This document shows positions 53,145-61,412 of a stretch of DNA of 64,000 bases, piece by piece (positions within the stretch are counted from its first letter, which is position 1; each line of letters opens with the position of its first letter). This DNA is from Haliea sp. E1-2-M8. GTDB taxonomy: Bacteria > Pseudomonadota > Gammaproteobacteria > Pseudomonadales > Halieaceae. A program made the translations under genes and the position numbers. The stretch is from NCBI RefSeq assembly GCF_030649675.1, contig NZ_JAUTDR010000001.1, positions 334,258 to 398,257 of the forward strand. The letters are read 5' to 3'. Under the pieces are notes generated by a model, which did not search any database, had not been told where the DNA came from, and saw only the letters and a program-made list of their open reading frames with translations.

Positions 53145-53325
53145 GCTCGGGTTGTGAAGTCCAAGGCGGTGACGATGACTCGAGTAGCTGCTTAGTATAC
53201 CAATTACGGACTGTGATTTTAGCCAAACAACACAGGTATCAGCGCTCCCGCAAGTAGGTTAGGCTTGAGGGTCATTTTCGTTTTTTCTGCGGTTGTGTGC
53301 GTATGTGTTCGCGCCTTGGGATGTT

Positions 53326-53940
53326 ATGGATTTATCAATATTGGAACAACTGCGTGAGCAAACCCGGCCAGCCCATCTGGCTCTGGAAACTCAGCCTTTA
53401 CTGAAGCAGCTGCTGTCCAGCCGGCTGACCAGGGCGGAGTACGGCCAGGTACTGCAAGCCATGTTGGCGTTCTACCAATCCCTGGAGCTGGAGCTGGTTC
53501 CCGCCGCAGCGGCCCTTCTGCGCCGACATCCAAGCCCGGATTATCAGTATCTGCCCCGCGCCCCGCTGCTTGCCGATGATTGTCGCGCGCTGGGCTGCGC
53601 CTCCGCCGGTTTCATCCATCCCCCTGTGGAAATACAGCTGGGCGGCAGGGGAGCGAATCTTCCGGGGGTGCTGTATGTGATAGAGGGTTCTACCCAGGGC
53701 GGCAAGTTCATTGCCAAACATCTGGCGCACACCCTGGGTGTGAGTGAGGATTCAGGCGCCAGCTTTTTTCACAACCAGCGATGGGCCAATTCCTGGCCGG
53801 CTTTTCGTCGCTGGTTCGGCACGGATTGGGCGCACGATCGGCAAGCTGAAATTGACAGCGTTATTGCGGGGGCCAACATGACTTTTTCTGCTTTGCATAC
53901 CCACTTTGACCACTGGCAGGGTCTCACCCATGGTAGATAA
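53326..53940 (+). CDS. bphO: Heme oxygenase (biliverdin-producing, BphO-type)
   Basis: 204 aa. Opens heme to biliverdin IX. The proximal heme ligand lies in the N-terminal RPAHLALE (His near 17), and GVLYVIEGSTQGGKFIAKHL is the conserved distal-helix region. Its gene overlaps the bacteriophytochrome gene by 11 bp, a usual arrangement in which the oxygenase supplies the chromophore. The ATG at 53326 has only a weak GGGA site. Confidence 0.92.
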   Translation: MDLSILEQLREQTRPAHLALETQPLLKQLLSSRLTRAEYGQVLQAMLAFYQSLELELVPAAAALLRRHPSPDYQYLPRAPLLADDCRALGCASAGFIHPPVEIQLGGRGANLPGVLYVIEGSTQGGKFIAKHLAHTLGVSEDSGASFFHNQRWANSWPAFRRWFGTDWAHDRQAEIDSVIAGANMTFSALHTHFDHWQGLTHGR

Positions 53941-56020
53941 ACCACTTTTTTCCGAAGACCAGATAGAATCGGCTCTCGCCGCCTGTGACGGGGAGCCGGT
54001 CCATATCCCCGGTGCCGTCCAGCTATTTGGTGTGTTGATAGGTCTCGATCGGGAACTCAAGTGTATTGAGCAGGTGAGTGCCAATAGCGAGGATTTCCTG
54101 GGCATTTCCGTCCAGGAGTGCCTGTCGGTCTCTCCCCAGGCGCTGCTGGGCAAGAGAGTGTACGGCAGCTTGCGTGAAGGGATTGCTGACCGTGATCAGT
54201 TACCCCCGGGGTTGGTGTTGAGCCGCAAAGTGGAGAATAGAACCCGGCGGTTTCATGTGACGGCCTACCGGACTGGCGATTCTGTCGTGGTGGAGTTGGA
54301 ACCCGTCGTGCAGGGAGTTCGCTATCGCTGGCAATCGCTGGTCAATGAATACTTGAATAATTTGGTCAGCGCCGACACGGAAGCAGCCCTGTTGAATGAA
54401 TTGGTAGGCGCGGCGAGGGCGGTTACCGGTCACGATCGTACTCTGGTTTACCGATTTGACGAAGACTGGAATGGTCGTGTGGTGGCAGAAAGTCATAACG
54501 AGCGACTGCCCTCTCTATTGAATCATCATTTCCCTGCCAGTGATATTCCTCCTCAGGTACGCTCGCTGTACGCGGTCAACCAGCTGCGTTTTATCGCGGA
54601 TGCCTACCAGGACCCGGCACCCCTGGTGCCTCCCCGGGACAAACCTCTGGACCTGAGTTCCGGGGCCCTGCGCGCCGTGTCCCCCGTGCACCGGAAGTAT
54701 ATGCGGAACATGGGGACTGCTACTTCACTGTCCGTGGCGATTCACTCAAACACCGGGCTTTGGGGCCTGCTGGCCTGTCACAAGCGGGATGCAGCAGTGC
54801 TGACGCCTTCTCTACGCGCTAGTGTAGCGATCCTGGTGCGGGTGGCCACCCAGCGGCTGTTTTTGTTGAAAGCGGAGGCCGAAGCCCGGTATCGGGACGA
54901 AATCCATCAAAACCGGATAAGCCTGGCGCGTGAAGTACAGGAGCATGGACCAGAGCAAATTCTCGCCAAACACGCGGTCGAATGGCTGCGCTTGTTTCAG
55001 GCGCAGGGAGTCGCTCTGGTTTATCGCGACCACACTTCCCGACATGGCTGTGCCCCGGACATGGACCGACTGGTTGATTTGGCGGCTTGGCTGGCGGAAG
55101 GATGGCATGAGCTTAACCCCTGGTCGACAACCGACCTGGAGGAGGCCGGCTACCCTGGAGCCTGCGATATTGACTGTGGCTGCTGTGGGGTATTGGCCAT
55201 GCCCCTGGTGATAGATGTCACCACCCGCGGCTGGCTGCTGTTCTTTCGCCGGGAGGAGGTGGAGACTATCGACTGGGCAGGGGAACCGCAGAAAGTACTT
55301 GAACGCCTGGGTGACGAAATCAGGCTTTCGCCGCGACAATCCTTCAGCGTGTGGCGGGAAGAAGTACAGGGAAGAAGCCTCGTGTGGCAACCGGAGGAGT
55401 TGGTGGCCGCCAGAGACCTGGGCGACGATCTGGCAGTGTTGGCTTCGGCGCACGAGGTGACTCATTTGAACGAACGCTTGCAGACGGAGCGGAAGGCGCT
55501 TGCGCGCGCCAACAAACACTTGCACGAGCTGGCCACCACCGATTCTCTAACCGGGATAATAAACCGTTATCGAATCGACCACTTGGTGCGGGTAGCCCTG
55601 GCCAATGCCGAGCGCTATGGCCATGCTTTTTCCCTGGTATTGTTTGACATCGACCATTTCAAGAAGGTGAACGACACCTACGGACATGAAGAGGGAGACA
55701 GGATTTTAAAAACGCTAGTGAGCAGCTTGAAAAGCTGCTTGCGAGAGGGAGACCAGTTGGGCCGTTGGGGCGGTGAGGAGTTCCTGGTGCTGGCGCCTTA
55801 CACGGACCTCGACGGAGCCACCGAATTTGCCGAGCGACTGCGGGCCCGGGTAGAGGCCACGGATTTTGGCTTGCGGGACCCGGTGACGGTGAGCCTGGGT
55901 GTTGCCGAGTGGCTGCCGGGGGATAGTCTCAAAAGCTTGTTGGTGCGTGCCGATGGCGCTATGTATCGAGCGAAGGAAACTGGCCGTAATCGGGTTGTTG
56001 CCGCAAGTGGCCAGGATTAG
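53930..56020 (+). CDS. bphP: Bacteriophytochrome with C-terminal diguanylate cyclase
   Basis: 696 aa red/far-red light sensor coupled to c-di-GMP synthesis. The PAS domain holds the biliverdin-binding Cys19 (AACDGEPVHIPGAVQ); the GAF domain has HHFPASDIPPQVRSLYAVNQ (chromophore-contact Asp) and SPVHRKYMRNMGT; the PHY tongue carries PRQSFSVWREEV. A signalling helix (about 510-535) leads to the GGDEF domain with GGEEF at 614-618 and an I-site RxxD at 605-608, so it should be active and subject to product inhibition. It replaces the histidine kinase of classical phytochromes. Confidence 0.96.
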   Translation: MVDKPLFSEDQIESALAACDGEPVHIPGAVQLFGVLIGLDRELKCIEQVSANSEDFLGISVQECLSVSPQALLGKRVYGSLREGIADRDQLPPGLVLSRKVENRTRRFHVTAYRTGDSVVVELEPVVQGVRYRWQSLVNEYLNNLVSADTEAALLNELVGAARAVTGHDRTLVYRFDEDWNGRVVAESHNERLPSLLNHHFPASDIPPQVRSLYAVNQLRFIADAYQDPAPLVPPRDKPLDLSSGALRAVSPVHRKYMRNMGTATSLSVAIHSNTGLWGLLACHKRDAAVLTPSLRASVAILVRVATQRLFLLKAEAEARYRDEIHQNRISLAREVQEHGPEQILAKHAVEWLRLFQAQGVALVYRDHTSRHGCAPDMDRLVDLAAWLAEGWHELNPWSTTDLEEAGYPGACDIDCGCCGVLAMPLVIDVTTRGWLLFFRREEVETIDWAGEPQKVLERLGDEIRLSPRQSFSVWREEVQGRSLVWQPEELVAARDLGDDLAVLASAHEVTHLNERLQTERKALARANKHLHELATTDSLTGIINRYRIDHLVRVALANAERYGHAFSLVLFDIDHFKKVNDTYGHEEGDRILKTLVSSLKSCLREGDQLGRWGGEEFLVLAPYTDLDGATEFAERLRARVEATDFGLRDPVTVSLGVAEWLPGDSLKSLLVRADGAMYRAKETGRNRVVAASGQD

Positions 56021-56026
56021 CCTTGG

Positions 56027-58189
56027 CTATTTCCGCACCAAGAGGGCGTTGACCGGTTCAGGCAGGTGAATGCCAAAACCCTGACCCATGTTGACTCCCA
56101 GGCTCTGGAGCAGGGGGACCTGCTCCAAGCGTTCCACGCACTCCGCAATAGTGGTGATACCCATGGCCCTGGCCACTTTGGTCACGGCCTCAACGATGGC
56201 CTCACCGGCAATGTGGGCATCCATGTTCTTGATGAACTCGCCATCAATTTTCACATAGGCAACCGGCAGTCTCTCCAGGTAACTAAAGGACGACATGCCG
56301 CTGCCGAAATCGTCCAGCGCAAAGCTGAAGCCGGCATCTACCAGATGCTGCATGGCTTCAGCGGTACGCGCCAGGTTGGTTATGGCGGATGTCTCGGTTA
56401 CTTCGAAGCATATGCTGCCGGGCGAGACCCCAGGATAGTTGCTGGCGATACGACTGATAGCGGCGGAAAAGTCCTGGCCGCTAAGGGTCGAACCAGAGAG
56501 GTTGACGAACAGCAACGGCGACGTGACGCTCATGGGGTGTGAATCAAGTAATTCGAATGCCATGTCGACGATATGGTAATCCAGTTGCTCGACAATTCCG
56601 AAGCGCTCGGCTGCCGGAATGAATGCGCCGGGCGGGATGGTTTGGCCCGTATCATCAATCAAGCGCGCCAGGAGCTCGATACACAACTCGCCGTCGTTTC
56701 CGGCAAGCGACACGATTTTCTGGCCCCATAACACCACGTTTTTATCGGCGATGGCCTCTTTGATACGCGAGGCCCAGTCCATGTCGGCCTGCTGCTGCCG
56801 GATCTCCTGATCGTCGGGCTTGCTGATCTGAACCCGGTTGCGACCTTTCTCCTTGGCCAGGAAGCACGCCGAATCCGCCAGGCTCAACGCCCGGGTAACT
56901 TGGGTGTCATCATGGCGACCGAAAACAACCAGCCCGGCACTGAGGGTGATGCCATAGCGACGGTCGTTCCAGACAAAAATCAGCTCCTGAACTGCGTGGC
57001 GCAACTGGTTGGCGATTTCCAGCGCTACATACTCTGTGCAGTCCTTCAGCAGGATAACAAACTCGTCACCTCCCACGCGGGCCAGCAGGTCGTCCGGACG
57101 CGTTCTTCCCTTCAGAATCTCGGCCACCTGGCACAGTAGTTCGTCACCCGCATGGTGGCCGCAGCGATCATTGACGATCTTGAAATGGTCCAGATCCAGG
57201 TATAACAGTACATGGCTGCCAACCTGCTCAAGCTCCTCATCAATGCCATCCAGCATCCTGCGGTTGGCCAGGCCGGTCAGCGGGTCGTGTGCTGCCTGAT
57301 AAGCGACCTCCTGGGAAAGCCGGTGGGTTTCCGTGACGTCGTGGCCCTGCACAAAAATGCCCTTGATTCGGTCTGTTTCATCGTGAATTGGCTGGTATAT
57401 GAGGTCGATAAACGCTGTCTCCAGGTCGCCACCCGGGGTACGCTGGAGGTCAATCCGGACAGCCCTGCCGATAAAGGGGATACCGGTGTCATAGACCTTG
57501 TTCAGCTTGTCGAGAAAGCCCTGGGGCACTACCTCCGGCAATACGGTGGCAACATCATAGCCAATGATCTCGCGGTGACCGACGAGTTGGTAATAAGCAT
57601 CGTTGGCCATATCGTAGACATGCCGGGGGCCACTCAATATGCAGACGAAGCCGGGCGCCTGCTGAAACAATTGCTCCAGCCTGCGCCGCTGGGCTGACAG
57701 TATCTGTTGCACCTCCTGAAACTGTAGCGGCCGCCCCGCTGCCTCCGCCGCTGAATCCATCGCCATCCCCGGTGACGGATTCAGGGCATGGCGGAAGCGG
57801 GTAAGCTCGGTGACATTGGTGGGCTGGGTGAGCAGGTAGCGGACCTCCCCGTTTACGTCCAGCAACGGTGTGTTTACTACAGACCAGTAGCTTCGGCTTT
57901 CATCCAGGTGGTAGGCGACCAGTTCAATGCTGTGGGCGCTACCGTGGGTCCAGACATAGTCACAGGAGGCTTTGAAGGGTGCCTGTTGCTCGGGGTTCAG
58001 CCCTGGGAACAGGTCGAAGAAAGCACGCCCGAGAACTTCCTCACGGCTTTTACCGCTGGCCTCCTCATAGGTCCGGTTACAGGCGACGATGACCATTTCC
58101 CGGTCGAGTATCGCCGCTGGCGCCGAGGCGTGTAAAAACGTGGAACGCCAATCGAGGTCTGGAAGATCTACGTCAATGATTACAGCCAC
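56027..58189 (-). CDS. PAS-PAS-GGDEF-EAL protein (c-di-GMP turnover)
   Basis: 720 aa. Two PAS domains (about 15-135 and 180-290), then a GGDEF domain (HDPLTGLANRRMLDG, VGGDEF intact) and an EAL domain (CIELLARL, FEVTETSAI, LDDFGSGMSSFSYL, VKIDGEFI, IAECVER), with the residues for hydrolysis in place. I prefer the GTG at 58189, which has GGGGGAG about 10 nt upstream, over the TTG at 58210. It is convergent with the phytochrome-cyclase gene, 6 bp apart, and is a candidate opponent or partner of that enzyme. Confidence 0.92.
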   Translation of the reverse strand: MAVIIDVDLPDLDWRSTFLHASAPAAILDREMVIVACNRTYEEASGKSREEVLGRAFFDLFPGLNPEQQAPFKASCDYVWTHGSAHSIELVAYHLDESRSYWSVVNTPLLDVNGEVRYLLTQPTNVTELTRFRHALNPSPGMAMDSAAEAAGRPLQFQEVQQILSAQRRRLEQLFQQAPGFVCILSGPRHVYDMANDAYYQLVGHREIIGYDVATVLPEVVPQGFLDKLNKVYDTGIPFIGRAVRIDLQRTPGGDLETAFIDLIYQPIHDETDRIKGIFVQGHDVTETHRLSQEVAYQAAHDPLTGLANRRMLDGIDEELEQVGSHVLLYLDLDHFKIVNDRCGHHAGDELLCQVAEILKGRTRPDDLLARVGGDEFVILLKDCTEYVALEIANQLRHAVQELIFVWNDRRYGITLSAGLVVFGRHDDTQVTRALSLADSACFLAKEKGRNRVQISKPDDQEIRQQQADMDWASRIKEAIADKNVVLWGQKIVSLAGNDGELCIELLARLIDDTGQTIPPGAFIPAAERFGIVEQLDYHIVDMAFELLDSHPMSVTSPLLFVNLSGSTLSGQDFSAAISRIASNYPGVSPGSICFEVTETSAITNLARTAEAMQHLVDAGFSFALDDFGSGMSSFSYLERLPVAYVKIDGEFIKNMDAHIAGEAIVEAVTKVARAMGITTIAECVERLEQVPLLQSLGVNMGQGFGIHLPEPVNALLVRK

Positions 58190-58418
58190 CCTTTTTGCGC
58201 TCCCCCTCAAGTCAAGACGGGAAGCTGACCAGGGGCCGACCGTAGTTCGGAGCCACTAACCGAGGAAAGGTGGCGCCCATTCAATGGAATACTCTTGGTG
58301 GCCACTATACGCGGGGCTGTCAGCCGCGCAAGCACGTTCGAAACTGCTGCCGACGCTGCCGCGGGAACGTGTTGCTGCGACTGTCGGCATGCCCGCCTTC
58401 ACCTCGAAGACGACCAAG

Positions 58419-59066
58419 CTAACCTTGGTAGCCAAGCACCTCCTGGAATCCATTGTCCATGATGGCTCTGATAAGACCTTGTACAGCCTCGGTATCATTG
58501 ACGTGCGGGAACGCCTCCTTGGGGGCGGGCAGTTCCAGAAACTCGCAGAGTGGCTCCCACCCATCGGCTACTTCGAAGATCAGCAGCCGCTTCGGCTCAA
58601 TGGTTTCCCTGACATCGGCAACATGTTCATTGAATCGACGAACAAGGTGATCATGATCATGCATCCGGCCATCAAAATAATCATTGATTGTCGTCTTCAT
58701 GTAGGCACCTGCTTCAGTGCCGGGCAGGAACTCTATCCATTCCTTTCCAAAGATGGTGCTCTGGACTGAGGCAAACCACTTCTCCGGATCCCGCACTGTA
58801 AGCACGACTTTTGCGTCGGGGTAGTATTCAGCCAGTGCGGCATAGCTGGTGCAGGCGGGGAAATCGACTGTTGCGGTAAAGCCCTCGAAAATCGCATCCC
58901 AATCCGCTGCAGCGGCGCCAGCCTGTTCCCACAGTTTCCAGTGCGCAGGCCCTTTGGGGAAGCATTCCACCATGTGATAACAGGGGTAACCCAATTCCTC
59001 CAGTGCCGCTTTCAGCGACATGGTGCCAGTTCGGCCGAAGCCTGCCCCGATAATGTCCAGTGCCAT
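58419..59066 (-). CDS. Sulfotransferase family protein
   Basis: 215 aa. The N-terminal P-loop-like GAGFGRTGTMSLKAALEEL binds the 5'-phosphosulfate of PAPS, and VVLTVRDPEKWFAS is the 3'-phosphate (PSB) motif. Members of this group sulfate or otherwise modify small molecules or glycans; the acceptor is unknown. The 208 bp between this gene and the GGDEF-EAL gene holds nothing I can identify. Confidence 0.85.
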   Translation of the reverse strand: MALDIIGAGFGRTGTMSLKAALEELGYPCYHMVECFPKGPAHWKLWEQAGAAAADWDAIFEGFTATVDFPACTSYAALAEYYPDAKVVLTVRDPEKWFASVQSTIFGKEWIEFLPGTEAGAYMKTTINDYFDGRMHDHDHLVRRFNEHVADVRETIEPKRLLIFEVADGWEPLCEFLELPAPKEAFPHVNDTEAVQGLIRAIMDNGFQEVLGYQG

Positions 59067-59270
59067 CTCACGCTACCTGCGAATAATTGGGCCGTTACAG
59101 ATTGTAGACCATGTGGCGTCCTTGTCAGCCGTTTCGGCATCGTCCCTGCGAGTCACCTGCCTGTACTTGCACGCCACAGGTGCCGGAGGTGACTGGTGCC
59201 GGAGGTGTCCCGTCGCCCCGGACGGCAGGTTGAGGGGCTTCAGGCCCGCCGACGACCCTCAGTCACATGC

Positions 59271-59310
59271 AAGTGGCATAAGTGCCACTAGGGCCACTTT
59301 GCATTATAAT
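59271..59310 (+). promoter_or_regulatory. Promoter and candidate autoregulatory operator of the zeta-type module
   Basis: A perfect -10 box TATAAT at 59305-59310. Upstream lies AGTGGCA-TAAG-TGCCACT (59272-59289) and a third half-site GGCCACTT (59292-59299), covering the expected -35. Such overlap fits antitoxin autorepression. Confidence 0.55.
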
Positions 59311-59343
59311 CGTCAATGTGGTGATTGAACGAGGAAGCCAGTT

Positions 59344-59796
59344 ATGGAAAGTGATGCCGTGAAGAAACCGGAGCATGGGGCCGCGAAACGTGGGTTGGTC
59401 GCCCAGACGCGGCGGTTGATGCAGAGACTTGCCTGGCTGGCACCGGCCGCGACGCTGAGCAGCAAGGGCGGCCGTGACTTCGGCCGGCAGATAGAGGCCT
59501 CGCTGGCAGAAATAAACGAAGGCGAGGGTGTGCTGCGCCTGCAGTTGCGCAAGCGCGATGCTGCAGTGGTGGTCAGTGTGGACCATTACGAAGAGATGGT
59601 AAGGATGAAGGCATTGTGTGCCCAGCTGGTAGACCAGATGAAAGAACAAGAGATCGCTCGGGCAAGCGATAAGTACGAAGCGCTCTACCAGCGCATCAGC
59701 TCACCGGCCTCCCGCCGCGCCGCGGATGCCCTGTTCTCGGCGACGGGCGAAGAGCTGCGGCAATCCTACCGGCCGGGTAAGACAGAGTCCGCGTGA
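59344..59796 (+). CDS. Putative antitoxin of a zeta-type toxin pair
   Basis: 150 aa. The central part (LQLRKRDAAVVVSVDHYEEM) resembles the Phd/YefM-like strand-and-loop that ends in the toxin-binding helix, and the C-terminal third is a charged helix (DQMKEQEIARASDKYEAL). The N-terminus is basic. It has GAGGAAG 7 nt before the ATG and overlaps the toxin gene by 4 bp (GTGA), the usual antitoxin-first layout. Function is inferred mainly from context. Confidence 0.75.
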   Translation: MESDAVKKPEHGAAKRGLVAQTRRLMQRLAWLAPAATLSSKGGRDFGRQIEASLAEINEGEGVLRLQLRKRDAAVVVSVDHYEEMVRMKALCAQLVDQMKEQEIARASDKYEALYQRISSPASRRAADALFSATGEELRQSYRPGKTESA

Positions 59797-60407
59797 TCAC
59801 GGTGATCGCCGGGGTGAACGGTGCCGGCAAGAGCTCCATCGCCGGAGCCAGTGTGCGTCAGGCCGGTGGTGACTATTTCAACCCCGATGAGGTGGCCCGC
59901 ACCCTGCTGGAAGAAGATGCTTCCGAGGCGGAAGCGAACGTCCGGGCCTGGCAAATGGGCTACGAGCAGTTGCTGCGGGCCATCGACGAGCGGCGGGATT
60001 ACACCTTTGAAACCACTCTTGGCGGCAACACCATCTGTCAGACGCTGCACGACGCGATCGACCAGGGAGAGGACGTTCGGCTCTTTTTCATGGGGCTGGC
60101 ATCGCCCGAACTGCACATCGCAAGAGTGGCGGCCCGCGTCAGTCGCGGTGGTCACGCAATCCCCGAAGCCAAAATCCGTGAGCGCTGGATCGGTGCGATT
60201 CACAATCTGATGGGGTTGATCCCGCGCTGCGCTGCCGTGCGCGTATTTGATAACTCGGCCGAAGACACGGGAGCAGGTCCCGATCCGGTGTGCCTGTTTT
60301 CCCTCCATGGTGATCAGTTTGCCAGCCTGCCAGTGGACCCGATGCCTGGCTGGGCCAAGCCGCTGGCCAGCGTGGCAATGACGCGAGCATTGAAACCGGT
60401 CAGTTGA
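59793..60407 (+). CDS. Zeta toxin-like P-loop kinase
   Basis: 204 aa. Walker A GVNGAGKSS with Lys13, the FNPDEVAR segment, TFETTLGG, and the arginine-rich RVSRGGHAIPEAKIRERW match the zeta-toxin family, which phosphorylates UDP-N-acetylglucosamine or related sugar nucleotides and so blocks cell-wall synthesis. Starts with GTG inside the antitoxin stop. The length is typical of short chromosomal forms. A role in phage defence or stress is possible but not shown. Confidence 0.88.
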   Translation: MITVIAGVNGAGKSSIAGASVRQAGGDYFNPDEVARTLLEEDASEAEANVRAWQMGYEQLLRAIDERRDYTFETTLGGNTICQTLHDAIDQGEDVRLFFMGLASPELHIARVAARVSRGGHAIPEAKIRERWIGAIHNLMGLIPRCAAVRVFDNSAEDTGAGPDPVCLFSLHGDQFASLPVDPMPGWAKPLASVAMTRALKPVS

Positions 60408-60473
60408 TCGGGTACCAGGTGGTATGAACCCCACCCCAGCCCGGCCGGTTCCCGTCGATGACCACTTGCTATA

Positions 60474-60500
60474 GTCACATTCAAACAGTACAGTTGTGAC
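60474..60500. promoter_or_regulatory. Inverted repeat at the phd/pin promoter
   Basis: GTCACA (60474-60479) and TGTGAC (60495-60500) flank a 15-nt centre. A -10-like TATAGT overlaps at 60470-60475. The site ends just before the antitoxin start, consistent with autorepression. Confidence 0.4.
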
Positions 60501-60501
60501 C

Positions 60502-60765
60502 ATGGTCCATGACTATATGAGAGAGAAGATGGAGCAAGAGCAAGTCACCAAGTCCCAGTTCAAAGCAAAGGCGCTAGAGTATTTCCGACAAGTGGAGGCT
60601 TCGGGGCGGGTAGTGGTGGTTACCGACCGGGGGCAGCCAACAGTTGAAATTCGCCGCTATCGCTCAGATCCACGTTCCCCGCAAGAAAAGCTCAAAGGCA
60701 GCATTGTCGAGTTCATGGACCCAACCCTGCCGGTCGCCGAGGATGAATGGAAGGTCCTGCCTTGA
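60502..60765 (+). CDS. Phd/YefM family antitoxin
   Basis: 87 aa from the ATG at 60502; in-frame ATGs at 60517 and 60529 are alternatives, and the last gives the usual family start (MEQEQVTKSQFKAKALEYF). The DNA-binding beta-hairpin region (GRVVVVTDRGQPTVEIRRY) is typical Phd, and the C-terminal part (LKGSIVEFMDPTLPVAEDEW) is the toxin-wrapping peptide often paired with PIN toxins. It overlaps the toxin gene by 4 bp. Confidence 0.9.
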   Translation: MVHDYMREKMEQEQVTKSQFKAKALEYFRQVEASGRVVVVTDRGQPTVEIRRYRSDPRSPQEKLKGSIVEFMDPTLPVAEDEWKVLP

Positions 60766-61163
60766 TCGTGCTCGATACCCACTCTTTGCTGTGGTGGTTG
60801 AGTGGCCACAGCGAGCTTTCGGAAAATGCCGGCGCGGCAATCGAGAGAGAGCTGCAAGAGAGCAGCGGCGCAGTACTGGTATCGGCGATCTCGGCATGGG
60901 AGATCGGAATGTTGGTCAATCTGAATCGTTTGACGCTAACCATGAGTGTTGATGACTGGCTCGAAGCAGCTGCAGACGTTGAAGGTGTCCGCTTTGTTCC
61001 GGTTGACAACGCCACCGCGGTTGAGTCGACGCGCCTGCCCGGCGAATTCCACAAGGACCCGGCGGACAGGATGATTGTAGCTCTGGCCAGGCACCTGAAT
61101 GTGCCCCTCATTACGGCAGACAAGAAAATCAGGGACTACAAACACGTCCGATCCATTTGGTGA
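60762..61163 (+). CDS. PIN-domain toxin (VapC-like ribonuclease)
   Basis: 133 aa. I choose the TTG at 60762, which overlaps the antitoxin stop (TTGA) and has GGAAGG 7 nt upstream; an ATG at 60747 is possible. The acidic metal-binding residues are in place: Asp in VLDTHSLLWW, Glu in ISAWEIGML, Asp in FHKDPADRMIVA, and Asp in LITADKKI. PIN toxins cut RNA, often tRNA. The 3' end overlaps the convergent small gene by 28 bp. Confidence 0.92.
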   Translation: MIVLDTHSLLWWLSGHSELSENAGAAIERELQESSGAVLVSAISAWEIGMLVNLNRLTLTMSVDDWLEAAADVEGVRFVPVDNATAVESTRLPGEFHKDPADRMIVALARHLNVPLITADKKIRDYKHVRSIW

Positions 61164-61408
61164 CCCCCGTTTCCGCAAAGTCGCGTTTCCGCGGAAACGT
61201 GTTTCTGAGTCTGTTTATCTTCCTGCATCGAGGCGATACCGGCTTCGATCGCCCTGATCACTAACGCGCCGGCCTCCTGTGGCAGGGTGCCGGTTGAATA
61301 CCGCCCAACATGCCGACTCGATATCCACTTCAAGCTTGCCAGCCAGCGAATCAGATAGAGCTGAACAACGGCGATTTCGTCACGCAAGGCTACTAGTTGC
61401 GCATCCAT
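61136..61408 (-). CDS. Small hypothetical protein coupled to the helicase gene
   Basis: 90 aa, unrecognised. The ATG at 61408 lies 4 bp after the stop of the nuclease-helicase gene (TAA-GGGC-ATG), an arrangement that allows re-initiation. The N-terminal half is amphipathic and Leu/Ile-rich (LVALRDEIAVVQLYLIRWL), possibly a helical interaction surface; the C-terminal half is polar with two Cys. It overlaps the end of the PIN toxin gene. It may be a partner of the upstream protein or a chance frame. Confidence 0.4.
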   Translation of the reverse strand: MDAQLVALRDEIAVVQLYLIRWLASLKWISSRHVGRYSTGTLPQEAGALVIRAIEAGIASMQEDKQTQKHVSAETRLCGNGGHQMDRTCL

Positions 61409-61412
61409 GCCC

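Noticed and set aside
58284..58769. Plus-strand frame of 161 residues over the sulfotransferase 3' end
   Set aside because: Opposite strand carries the PAPS-binding protein; the plus frame lacks motifs.
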